NCBI GenBank assembly: GCA_003416985.1 | Contig: QVIN01000004.1 | Coordinates: forward strand, 186,001-250,000 | DNA: 64,000 bases | DNA from: Duganella sp. BJB480 | Lineage (GTDB): Bacteria > Pseudomonadota > Gammaproteobacteria > Burkholderiales > Burkholderiaceae_D | Direction: 5' to 3' | Shown here: in pieces, positions 7,541 through 16,165 of the stretch | How the letters are laid out: each line of letters begins with the position of its first letter | Position numbering within the stretch: position 1 is the first letter of the stretch | Translations under genes and position numbers: made by a program | Notes under the pieces: generated by a model | What the model was told of the DNA's origin: nothing | Database searches by the model: none | What the model saw: only the letters and a program-made list of their open reading frames with translations

Positions 7541-8845
7541 ATGACACAGTATTCCGACATTTGCATCATTGGCGCCGGCCTGGGAGGGTTGGCATGTGCA
7601 ACTCAGTTGATTAAAGCCGCTTTCGGCAAGCATCTCCGCATCCGCATCTTCGATCTGAACGCCAGGGTCGGCGGACGCATCCAGTCGCGCATGGTGGGCG
7701 GCGAGGTCGCCGAACTGGGCGCGGCCCGCTACTCGCCGCAGCTGCATCCGCATTTCGACGAGCTCATGCAGGACAGCGGACTGGAGCACGCGACCTATCC
7801 CTTCACCGAGGTGGCCGCCGGCGGACGCGAGCAGGAAAAGCTCAAGTCCACGCTGCACAGCCTGAGCGCGATGCTGAAGGAACACCCGACCGAGTCCTTC
7901 CTGGAATTCGTCAGCCACTACCTGGGCGAGGCCGAAGCCATCCGCATGATCAAGGCCACCGGCTACGACGCCTTGCTGCTGCCCATCGTCTCGGGCGCCA
8001 TGGCCTACGACATCATCAAGAAGCACCCGGAAACGCAAAGCTTCACCGAGAACGCCGGCAACGAATGGCGCTACGCCATCGAAGGCTACGCCGGACTGCT
8101 GGCCCAGCTGCAGCGCCAGGCGCAGGCCGCCGGCGTGGAGTTTCAGATGGAGCACCGGCTGCTGTCGGTCGAACGCGCCGGCGCCGACCACGTGCTCGTC
8201 TTCAGCCACCAGGGCGATACCACGGTGCACCGCACCCGCCACCTGATCATGGCCGTGCCGCCATCGGCGATGCCGCAGCTGAACCTGGATTTCCCGTCCG
8301 CGTGGAGCTCGTTCGAATACGATTCCCTGCCCCTGTTCAAAGGCTTCCTGACCTTCGACCACGCCTGGTGGCAAGCGCTCGGCCTGACCGACAAGGTGGT
8401 GATGACCAACAACCCGCTGCGCAAGATCTACTTCAAGGGCGACCAGTACCTGCTGTTCTACAACGACAGCGACAGCGCCAGCTATTGGCGGGAATGCCTG
8501 GAGCAGGGCGAGGACGCCTACCTGGAACAGGTGCGCCGCCACCTGGAGGACGCGCTGCCGCTGGACGGCCAGCCTATGCCGCCGATCAAGGGACATTTCC
8601 ACAAGCACTGGCCGCACGGCGTCGAGTTCTACACCGATCCGCACAGCGCGCATCCGGCCGTGCTGCTGCACCAGGACGGCATCATCTCCTGCTCGGACGC
8701 CTACACCCAGCACTGCGGCTGGATGGAGGGCAGCCTGATCAGCGCGCGCCACGCCACCCGCCTGCTGCTGGAGCGCCTGCGCCAGCAAGCCGAAGCAGCC
8801 GGCGAGGCCGATGCGCTGGCCACCACGTCGGCAGAGGGCGCATGA
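7541..8845 (+). CDS. vioA: VioA, FAD-dependent L-tryptophan oxidase
   Basis: VioA starts violacein synthesis by oxidising L-tryptophan to indole-3-pyruvate imine with FAD and oxygen. The 434-residue protein has the dinucleotide-binding motif IIGAGLGGLACATQL near residue 8, and then DLNARVGGRIQSRM, as in flavin amine oxidases. ATG 7541 is chosen because it is preceded by AAAGGAA at good spacing and begins MTQYSDICIIGAG; an upstream in-frame extension to 7496 has no ribosome site. The stop overlaps the vioB start (ATGA), indicating translational coupling. Length fits known VioA proteins. The assignment is supported by the full vioABCDE order. Confidence 0.97.
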   Translation: MTQYSDICIIGAGLGGLACATQLIKAAFGKHLRIRIFDLNARVGGRIQSRMVGGEVAELGAARYSPQLHPHFDELMQDSGLEHATYPFTEVAAGGREQEKLKSTLHSLSAMLKEHPTESFLEFVSHYLGEAEAIRMIKATGYDALLLPIVSGAMAYDIIKKHPETQSFTENAGNEWRYAIEGYAGLLAQLQRQAQAAGVEFQMEHRLLSVERAGADHVLVFSHQGDTTVHRTRHLIMAVPPSAMPQLNLDFPSAWSSFEYDSLPLFKGFLTFDHAWWQALGLTDKVVMTNNPLRKIYFKGDQYLLFYNDSDSASYWRECLEQGEDAYLEQVRRHLEDALPLDGQPMPPIKGHFHKHWPHGVEFYTDPHSAHPAVLLHQDGIISCSDAYTQHCGWMEGSLISARHATRLLLERLRQQAEAAGEADALATTSAEGA

Positions 8846-11800
8846 GCATCCTCGACCTGCCCCGGCTGCACTTCCGCGGCTTCGCGCGCGCCAACGTCCC
8901 GACCGCGAACCGCAACACGCACGGCCACATCGACATCGCCACCAACGCGATCTCGATGGCGGGCGCGCCGTTCGACCTGAGCCGCCCGCCGTCCGAGTTC
9001 CACCAGCACCTCAGGCAGCTCGAGCCCCGCTTCAACGCCGCCGGCAAGCCGGCCCCGGAAGGCGTGTTCAGCCAGGCGGCCGGCTACAACTTCTGCGGCA
9101 ACAACCACTTTTCGTGGGAGAACGTCCGCATCACCGGCGTGCAGCTGCGGGAAGGGGACATCGACACGGAGGACGCGCTGGTCGGCGCCAGGCTGGCCTT
9201 GTGGGGACACTACAACGACTACCTGCGCACCACCTTCAACCGTGCTCGGTGGGTCGACAACAACCCGGGCCAGCCGGACACCACGCTGATCTACGCCGGC
9301 CAGTTCACGCTGAGCGGCAAGCTGGCCACGCCGCACACCCCGGCGCTGTTCAGCGCCGACATCCCGCAGGCGCATTCGGTGCGCTGGCTCGGCCACGGCC
9401 ACGTCACCGAGCGCAGCGGCCACTTCCTCGACGAGGAATTCGGCCGTTCGCGCCTGTTCCAGTTCTCGGTGGCCAAGCAGGACCGCAACTTCCTGTTCAA
9501 TCCCGACGCGCCGCTGCCATCCAGCATGTGCGCGCTGCAGTACGCACTGGACGACGACGACGTGCTGGGCCTGACCATCCAGTACGCGCTGTTCAACATG
9601 TCGACGCCGTTGAAGCCCGATTCGCCGGTGTTCTACGACTTGGCCGGCAGCATCGGCCTGTGGCGCCGCGACGAGCTGGCCACCTACCCCAGCGGCCGCC
9701 TGCTGCTGCCGCAACAGGGCAGCTTGGGGCCGGTGATGGTGAAGCTGCACGCGGACCGCGTCTCGCTCAACATGCCGACCGCCATCCCCTACACCACGCG
9801 CGCCGCCCATGCCGTCTCCGAACAGCATCCCACGCACGCGCTCGGAGGCAAGCAGGCGCTGGGCGACCTCGCGCTGCACGACGCGGCGGGCACGCTGGTG
9901 GCGCGCATTCCCGAGCAGCTGTACCTGGACCACCGGCGCCACAACGGTGTGTTCGACGTGCCGCTGCGGCACGGCGCCACGCCGTCCGGCGCGCTGCGCC
10001 TGGGCAGCGCGCACGCGCAATGGGACGAGGCCGACTGGGTGCTGCAGTCCGACAGCAACCAGCTGTACCTGGAAGCGCCCAACTGTGGACAACAACAGGA
10101 TTATCCACAGACGATCACGCTGCAAAGCCGCTTCCGCGGCAAGCTGGCCGCGCACCCGGCGCTGACCGCGCAGGCGCAGGACGCCGGCATGCTGGCGCTG
10201 CAACTGCAACCGTCCGCATGCGGCGAAGGCTACGTCGACCTGACCGTCACCGGCCGCCGCCCCGGCGCCACCCGCATCGTGCTGGGCGAAGGCCGGGAAG
10301 CGCAGCACATCGGCGCGCGCGTGCTGCCTGACGACTGGCACCTGGACGACGTCCCTGCCGAACAGGTCGACTACGACTTCCTGTACCGGCACGTGATGAG
10401 CTACTACGAGCTGGTCTATCCCTTCATGTCGGACAAGGTGTTCAGCCTGGCGGACCAATGCAAGACCGAAACCTACTCGCGCCTGATGTGGCAGATGTGC
10501 GATCCGCAAAACCGCGACAAGAGCTACTACATGCCGAGCACGCGCGAGCTGTCGCTGCCGAAGTCGCGCCTGTTCCTGAAATACCTGACGCAGGTCGAGG
10601 CCGCCGCCAAGACCGCGCAGCCGCAGCCCGAAAAGGCGCGCACCATCGGCAACAAAGCCGAGCTGATCGCCGAGCTGAAAACAGCGATCGACCTGGAACT
10701 GTCGCTGATGCTGCAATACCTGTACGCCGCCTACACGATCCCCAACTACGAGCAGGGCGCGCAGCTGGTGCAGGCCGGCCGCTGGCGGCAGGACGAACTG
10801 GAGCTGGCCTGCGGCACCGAAGACCGCCGCCGCAACAGCGGCACGCGCGGCGCGCTGCTGGAAATCGCCCACGAGGAAATGATCCACTACCTGGTGGTGA
10901 ACAACGTGCTGATGGCGCTCGGCGAACCCTTCCACGCCGGCACGCCGCTGCTGGGCGAGCAGGCGCGGCAGCGCTTCGGCCTCGACACCGAGTTCGCCTT
11001 CGAACCGTTCTCCGAACATGTGCTGGCCAGGTTCGTGCGCTTCGAATGGCCGGACTACCTGCCCACGCCGGGCAAGTCCATCGCCAGCTTCTACATCGCC
11101 ATCCGCCAGGCGCTGGCCGAACTGCCCGAGCTGTTCGACCCCAACGGCGGCAAGCGCGGCGGCGAGCACCACCTGTTCCTCAAGGAGCTGACCAATCGCG
11201 CCTATCCCGGCTACCAGCTGGAAGTGTTCGACCGCGACAGCGCGCTGTTCGCGATCGACTTCGTCACCGAGCAAGGGGAGGGCGTGGCGGTCGACTCGCC
11301 GCACTTCGCCTCCTCGCATTTCCAACGGCTGCGCGCCATGGCCGGCAGGTACACGTCCCGCGCCCAGCCGTTCGAACCGGCCGTGCCGGCGCTGAAGAAC
11401 CCGGTGCTGGAGGCGCGCGCCGACTGCACCGTGGTGACCGACCACAAGGCCCGCTCGCTGATGCAGCTGTACCAGGGCTGCTACGAGCTGACCTTCCAGC
11501 TGATGGCGCACCACTTCGCGCAGCAGCCGCTGGGCAGCCTGCGCCGTTCGCGGCTGATGAACGCATCCATCGACATCATGACCGGCCTGCTGCGGCCCTT
11601 GTCGGCGGCGCTGATGAACATGCCGTCCGGCCTGCCGGGCCGCAACGCCGGGCCGCCGGTGCCGATGCCACCGGGCGCGCAGGTCGACAGCGACTTCAGC
11701 CAGGGATGCGAACAACTGGCGCACAAATGCCAGTCGCTGGCGCAGTACGCGCGCGGCCTGCAGGCCGGCGTGGTCGGCCTGGCGCAGATCGAAATGTTGG

Positions 11801-11859
11801 AGTTCTTTAATCAGCAATTGACCGATTTATCTCGGGGAAGGATGTCAAGGGAAGCGTAA
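8842..11859 (+). CDS. vioB: VioB, iminophenyl-pyruvate dimer synthase type heme protein
   Basis: VioB couples two indole-3-pyruvate imine molecules into the short-lived dimer used by VioE. The protein is 1005 residues, close to the roughly 1000 of characterised VioB. The C-terminal part carries the ferritin-like domain of this family from about residue 607: helices LIAELKTAIDLELSLMLQYL and ALLEIAHEEMIHYLVVNNVL, with the conserved E and EExxH residues. The start ATG overlaps the vioA stop by ATGA, and vioC begins directly after the stop. A chance DnaA-box-like TTATCCACA lies inside the gene at 10101-10109. Confidence 0.97.
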   Translation: MSILDLPRLHFRGFARANVPTANRNTHGHIDIATNAISMAGAPFDLSRPPSEFHQHLRQLEPRFNAAGKPAPEGVFSQAAGYNFCGNNHFSWENVRITGVQLREGDIDTEDALVGARLALWGHYNDYLRTTFNRARWVDNNPGQPDTTLIYAGQFTLSGKLATPHTPALFSADIPQAHSVRWLGHGHVTERSGHFLDEEFGRSRLFQFSVAKQDRNFLFNPDAPLPSSMCALQYALDDDDVLGLTIQYALFNMSTPLKPDSPVFYDLAGSIGLWRRDELATYPSGRLLLPQQGSLGPVMVKLHADRVSLNMPTAIPYTTRAAHAVSEQHPTHALGGKQALGDLALHDAAGTLVARIPEQLYLDHRRHNGVFDVPLRHGATPSGALRLGSAHAQWDEADWVLQSDSNQLYLEAPNCGQQQDYPQTITLQSRFRGKLAAHPALTAQAQDAGMLALQLQPSACGEGYVDLTVTGRRPGATRIVLGEGREAQHIGARVLPDDWHLDDVPAEQVDYDFLYRHVMSYYELVYPFMSDKVFSLADQCKTETYSRLMWQMCDPQNRDKSYYMPSTRELSLPKSRLFLKYLTQVEAAAKTAQPQPEKARTIGNKAELIAELKTAIDLELSLMLQYLYAAYTIPNYEQGAQLVQAGRWRQDELELACGTEDRRRNSGTRGALLEIAHEEMIHYLVVNNVLMALGEPFHAGTPLLGEQARQRFGLDTEFAFEPFSEHVLARFVRFEWPDYLPTPGKSIASFYIAIRQALAELPELFDPNGGKRGGEHHLFLKELTNRAYPGYQLEVFDRDSALFAIDFVTEQGEGVAVDSPHFASSHFQRLRAMAGRYTSRAQPFEPAVPALKNPVLEARADCTVVTDHKARSLMQLYQGCYELTFQLMAHHFAQQPLGSLRRSRLMNASIDIMTGLLRPLSAALMNMPSGLPGRNAGPPVPMPPGAQVDSDFSQGCEQLAHKCQSLAQYARGLQAGVVGLAQIEMLEFFNQQLTDLSRGRMSREA

Positions 11860-13152
11860 ATGAAAAAAACCATCATCATTGTCGGCGGCGGGTTGGCCGG
11901 CAGCCTGACCGCCATCTACCTGGCCCAGCGCGGATACGACATCCACGTCATCGAAAAGCGCAGCGACCCGCTGCAGGACAACTCCGCCACGGCCGACCCG
12001 GTCAGCTCGCGCGCCATCGGCGTCAGCATGACCGTGCGCGGCATCAAGGCCGTGCTGGCGGCCGGCATCAGCCGGCAGGAACTGGAGCAATGCGGCGAGG
12101 CCATCGTCGGCATGGCGTTCTGCGTGCGCGGTCAGTTGAAGGTGCGCGAACTGAGCCCGCTGGAAGACATGTTCCCGCTCTCGCTGGACCGCAACGCCTT
12201 CCAGCGCCTGCTCAACCGCTACGCCGTCAAGCACAACGTGAAGTACTACTTCGAACACCGCTGCCTGGACGTCGACCTCGAGCACAAGACCGTGCTCATC
12301 CAGGGCAAGGGCGGCGTCATGCAGCACCTGCACGGCGACCTGATCATCGGCGCCGACGGTGCCCACTCGGCCGTGCGGCGCGCCATGCAGAGCGGCATGC
12401 GGCGCTTCGAATTCAAGCAGAGCTTCTTCCGCCACGGCTACAAGACGCTGGTGCTGCCGAACGCCAAGGAACTGGGCTTCCGCAAGGACCTGCTGTACTT
12501 CTTCGGCATGGATTCCAAGGGCCTGTTCGCCGGCCGCGCCGCCACCATCCCGGACGGCAGCATCAGCTTCGCCATCTGCCTGCCCTACAGCGGCATGCCC
12601 AGCCTGGCCACGCTGCACCGCGAAACGATGGCGGAGTTCTTTGGCCGCTACTTCAGCATGCTGCCGGAGGCCAGCCGGCAAGCGCTGGTGGACCAGTTCA
12701 TCGCCCTGCCCAGCAACGACCTGATCAACGTGCGCTCCAGCACCTTCCACTACAAGGGCAACGTGCTGCTGCTGGGCGACTCGGCGCACGCCACCGCGCC
12801 CTTCCTCGGCCAGGGCATGAACATGGCGCTGGAGGATGTGTACGTCTTCATCACGCTGCTGGAGAAGCACGGCGAGGCGCTGGATGTGGTGCTGTCCGAA
12901 TTCACCCGCCAGCGCAAAGTGCAGGCGGACGCCATGCAGGACATGGCGATCGCCAACTACGAGGCGCTGAGCAACCCCAATTTCATTTTCTTCCTGCAGA
13001 CGCGCTACACGCGCTACATGCACAAGAAATTCCCCAATGTTTATCCGCCGGACATGGCGGAGAAACTGTACTTCACATCGGTTCCCTACGATGAGCTGCA
13101 GCAAATCCAGAAGAAGCAAAACGTGTGGTACAAACTTGGAAGGGTAAATTAA
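11860..13152 (+). CDS. vioC: VioC, FAD-dependent (deoxy)violaceinate monooxygenase
   Basis: VioC is the NAD(P)H- and FAD-dependent hydroxylase that oxidises the C2 position of one indole ring, giving the oxindole in violacein and deoxyviolacein. The 430-residue protein has IIIVGGGLAGSLTAIYLAQR at its N-terminus, an acidic ribose-binding VIEKR, and the second flavin motif LLLGDSAHATAPFLGQGMN at about residue 305. Its ATG follows the vioB stop with no gap, and its TAA overlaps the vioD ATG by one base. It is more closely related to kynurenine-3-monooxygenase-like enzymes than to VioD. Confidence 0.97.
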   Translation: MKKTIIIVGGGLAGSLTAIYLAQRGYDIHVIEKRSDPLQDNSATADPVSSRAIGVSMTVRGIKAVLAAGISRQELEQCGEAIVGMAFCVRGQLKVRELSPLEDMFPLSLDRNAFQRLLNRYAVKHNVKYYFEHRCLDVDLEHKTVLIQGKGGVMQHLHGDLIIGADGAHSAVRRAMQSGMRRFEFKQSFFRHGYKTLVLPNAKELGFRKDLLYFFGMDSKGLFAGRAATIPDGSISFAICLPYSGMPSLATLHRETMAEFFGRYFSMLPEASRQALVDQFIALPSNDLINVRSSTFHYKGNVLLLGDSAHATAPFLGQGMNMALEDVYVFITLLEKHGEALDVVLSEFTRQRKVQADAMQDMAIANYEALSNPNFIFFLQTRYTRYMHKKFPNVYPPDMAEKLYFTSVPYDELQQIQKKQNVWYKLGRVN

Positions 13153-14270
13153 TGAAGATTCTCGTTATCGGCGCAGGCCCGGCAGGATTGATTTTTGCCA
13201 GCCAAATGAAACAAGCCCAGCCCGGCTGGGACATCAGCATCGCGGAAAAGAACACCCAGGAAGAAGTGCTGGGCTGGGGCGTGGTGCTGCCGGGACGGCC
13301 GCCGCGCCATCCGGCCAATCCGCTGTCCTACCTGGAGCAGCCGGAACTGCTCAACCCGCAGTTCATCGAAGAGTTCAAGCTGGTGCACCGCGACCAGCCC
13401 AACCTGATGAGCACCGGCGTGACGCTGTGCGGCGTCGAGCGCCGCGGCCTGGTGCAGGCCCTGCGCGCCAAGTGCGTGGCGGCCGGCATCGCCATCAGCT
13501 ACGAAACGCCGATGCAAAGCCGGGAGGAGCTGGAGGCCGGGTACGACCTGGTGGTCGTGTCCAACGGCGTCAACCACAAATCGCTGGAGCTGCCGCCGGC
13601 GCTGGCGGCGCAGGTCGACTTCGGCCGCAACAAATACATCTGGTACGGCACCACCCAGCTGTTCGACCAGATGAACCTGGTCTTCCGCAGCAACGACAAG
13701 GGCATCTTCGTCGGCCACGCCTACAAGTACTCGGACACGATGAGCACCTTCATCGTCGAGTGCAGCGAGCAAAGCTACGAGCGCGCCGGGCTGGACAACA
13801 TGACCGAACGCGAGGCGGCCGCCTGGATCGCCAACACCTTTAGCGCCGAGCTGGGCGATCACGGACTGGTGAGCCAGCCGGGCCAGGGCTGGCGCAACTT
13901 CATGACGCTCAGCCACGACCTGGCCTGCGACGGCAAGTTCGTGCTGATCGGCGACGCGCTGCAATCGGGCCACTTCTCGATCGGCCACGGCACCACCATG
14001 GCGGTAGTGGTCGCGCACCTGCTGGTGAAGACGCTGGCCACCGGGCCCGACACCGCCGCCGCGCTGCGCAACTTCAACGACCGCGCGGTGCCGCTGGTGC
14101 AGCTGTTCAAGGAACACGCCAACAGCAGCCGCCGCTGGTTCGAGACCGTCGACGACCGCATCGGCCTGAGCAACGCCGAGCTGACCATCAGCTTCGATGC
14201 CCGCCGCAAGGACCTGCCGCCGCTGCAGGACGCGCTGATGGCCGCCCTCGGCTACGCGCTGGGCCGATAG
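13152..14270 (+). CDS. vioD: VioD, protodeoxyviolaceinate 5-hydroxylase
   Basis: VioD hydroxylates the 5 position of one indole of protodeoxyviolaceinate, so that violacein rather than deoxyviolacein becomes the main product. The 372-residue flavoprotein begins MKILVIGAGPAGLIFASQM, contains WGVVLPGRPP early, and has a GDALQSGHFSIGHGTTMA flavin motif near residue 268. The start at 13152 is set by the TAATG overlap with the vioC stop; the nine codons further upstream belong to the vioC reading region. Length matches the family (about 373). Confidence 0.97.
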   Translation: MKILVIGAGPAGLIFASQMKQAQPGWDISIAEKNTQEEVLGWGVVLPGRPPRHPANPLSYLEQPELLNPQFIEEFKLVHRDQPNLMSTGVTLCGVERRGLVQALRAKCVAAGIAISYETPMQSREELEAGYDLVVVSNGVNHKSLELPPALAAQVDFGRNKYIWYGTTQLFDQMNLVFRSNDKGIFVGHAYKYSDTMSTFIVECSEQSYERAGLDNMTEREAAAWIANTFSAELGDHGLVSQPGQGWRNFMTLSHDLACDGKFVLIGDALQSGHFSIGHGTTMAVVVAHLLVKTLATGPDTAAALRNFNDRAVPLVQLFKEHANSSRRWFETVDDRIGLSNAELTISFDARRKDLPPLQDALMAALGYALGR

Positions 14271-14278
14271 GAGCCGCC

Positions 14279-14848
14279 ATGCCAGTCCACGCCACGCCGC
14301 CGCTGCTGCCGACGCAATGGAGCAGCGCCTACGTCTCCTATTGGTCGCCGATGCGGCCGGAGGACCAGCTCACCTCCGGTTATTGCTGGTTCGACTACGC
14401 CCGCAACATCTGCCGCATCGACGGGCTGTTCAACCCCTGGCCGGAAAAGGAGAAGGGCTACCGGCTGTGGATGTCGGAGCTCGGCGACGCCGGGCACAGG
14501 CAGAGCCGCAAGCGGAAAGTGGCGTATGCGAGGGAAGGCACGGCGGCCGGCGAGCAGCTGCTGGAGACCGTGCTGGACGACGAGTTGTCGTCCTTCCCCG
14601 AGCTGTTCCTGCCGCAGGCGATCCTGCGCGACGGCGGCGCGCTGCACAATGGCCGCCACACCGTGCTGGGCCAGGCCGCCGACGCCTGGGTGGTGGAGCG
14701 GCCGGCGGCATCGTCGGTGTTCTACCTGCAGGCCGGCGGCAACCGCCTGCTGCGCATGGTCACCGGCAACGATCCGCAACACCAGTCGGTACGCGACTTC
14801 CCGAACTTCTGTACCGGGGACATCGCGGACAGCATTTTCTCGCGCTGA
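14279..14848 (+). CDS. vioE: VioE, prodeoxyviolacein-forming enzyme
   Basis: VioE converts the unstable imine dimer from VioB into protodeoxyviolaceinate by a 1,2-shift of the indole ring. It needs no cofactor. The 189-residue protein (about 191 in Chromobacterium) starts MPVHATPPLLPTQWSSAYVS and includes the aromatic-rich segments SGYCWFDYARNICRIDGLFNPWP and FPNFCTGDIADSIF. A GGAG ribosome site precedes the ATG by a few bases, and only 8 bp separate it from vioD. With this gene the pathway to violacein is complete. Confidence 0.97.
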   Translation: MPVHATPPLLPTQWSSAYVSYWSPMRPEDQLTSGYCWFDYARNICRIDGLFNPWPEKEKGYRLWMSELGDAGHRQSRKRKVAYAREGTAAGEQLLETVLDDELSSFPELFLPQAILRDGGALHNGRHTVLGQAADAWVVERPAASSVFYLQAGGNRLLRMVTGNDPQHQSVRDFPNFCTGDIADSIFSR

Positions 14849-14923
14849 CGGCAGCGCATCCAACCCGGGCGCGGGCCGCATCGGCGGCTTGCGCCCATTC
14901 CCCCAATCTCGAAGGAACCCTTT

Positions 14924-16111
14924 ATGCCGTTGGTTGTCTACATACTCGGGTTGACGATATTTTCGTTGACTACGTCCGAATTCATGGTGGCCGGCATCAT
15001 GCCATCGCTGGCCCAGGCGCTGAACGTGCCGGTGACGCAGATCGGCTATCTGATCTCGCTGTACGCCATCGGCATGGTGGTCGGCGGACCGCTGGCGACG
15101 GTGGGCCTGCTCAAGCTGCGCGTGCCCAACAAGCAGGGGCTGATGGGCTTGCTTGGACTGTACGCGCTGGCGCAATCGGTGGCCGCCTCGGCCGACAGCT
15201 ACGACGTCATGGCCATCGCGCGGGTCGCCACCGGCGTGGCCGGCTCGGCGTGCTTCGGCATGTCGCTGGCGATCAGCGCCGAGGTGGTCAGCCCCACAGT
15301 GCGCGGGCGCGCCGCCGCCGTCGTGATCGGCGGCCTGATGCTGGCGGCGGTGGTCGGCGTGCCGGTCACCACGCTCATCGACCAGCACGTGGGATGGCGC
15401 GCCAGCTTCTGGCTGGTGGTGGCCTTGACGGGCATGTGCATGGTGCTGGTCGTGCTGCTGGTGCCGCGCTCGCGCTCGTCCGAGCAAATCAGCCTCGGCA
15501 AGGAGATGGTCGAGTTCCGGAATCCGCATTTGTGGGCGGCCTACGCCACCAGCGCGCTCATCATCAGCGCCATCTTCGCCGCCTTCAGCTACTTTACGCC
15601 CATCCTGATCCAGATCACCGGCTTCGCACCATCGGCCATCCCTTGGCTGCTGGGCGCGTACGGCATCGCCAACGTGGTGGGCAACGGCGTGGTAGGACGC
15701 TACGCGGACCAGCACACCATCCTCATCATGGTGTGGGGCATGATCGTGCTGGGCGTCAGCCTGGCGCTGTTCGCGGTGTTCGCGGACGACAAGACGATCA
15801 GCGTGATCCTGCTGGTCGTGACCGGGCTGGTCGGGGTGTCGATGAATCCGGCCATCATCGCCCGCGTGATGAAGACCGCGCATCCCGGGCCGCTGGTCAA
15901 CACCGTGCACACGTCGGTCATCAACATCGGCCTGGGCGCGGGATCGTGGATAGGCGGCGCCGGCATCGCCGCCGGCTACGGCCTGCGCGCACCGCTGTGG
16001 CTGGGCGTCGCGCTGGCAGCGCTGGCGCTGGTCAGCCTGCTGCCGTATGTCGGACAGAAATCGCGCAGCCTGGATGGGGTGGCCTTGGCCGGCCGCCAGC
16101 CGGGGGGCTAG
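14924..16111 (+). CDS. MFS transporter of the DHA1 drug-efflux type
   Basis: A 395-residue inner-membrane protein with about 12 hydrophobic segments. It starts MPLVVYILGLTIFSLTTSEFMVAG, a hallmark of AraJ/Bcr-like sugar or drug efflux proteins, and has the loop motif region YAIGMVVGGPLATVGLLKLRVPNK. It follows vioE by 75 bp on the same strand with its own ribosome site (GAAGGAACCC). That position makes export of violacein, its intermediates or a related compound plausible, or self-protection. This is inferred from position only; it could also be an unrelated exporter. Confidence 0.9.
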   Translation: MPLVVYILGLTIFSLTTSEFMVAGIMPSLAQALNVPVTQIGYLISLYAIGMVVGGPLATVGLLKLRVPNKQGLMGLLGLYALAQSVAASADSYDVMAIARVATGVAGSACFGMSLAISAEVVSPTVRGRAAAVVIGGLMLAAVVGVPVTTLIDQHVGWRASFWLVVALTGMCMVLVVLLVPRSRSSEQISLGKEMVEFRNPHLWAAYATSALIISAIFAAFSYFTPILIQITGFAPSAIPWLLGAYGIANVVGNGVVGRYADQHTILIMVWGMIVLGVSLALFAVFADDKTISVILLVVTGLVGVSMNPAIIARVMKTAHPGPLVNTVHTSVINIGLGAGSWIGGAGIAAGYGLRAPLWLGVALAALALVSLLPYVGQKSRSLDGVALAGRQPGG

Positions 16112-16165
16112 CCGCAAAAGGCTGAATTCGCTCCAGCGGATTTGCGCTAACATGCCAGGGTTCCG

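Noticed and set aside
10101..10109. DnaA box in vioB
   Set aside because: It is a single match inside coding sequence. Such isolated boxes also occur at about 33299-33310, so no function is claimed.
8701..11817. A 1038-codon minus-strand frame opposite vioB
   Set aside because: It is the antisense of a certain gene, with low-complexity composition typical of high-GC shadows and no ribosome site.
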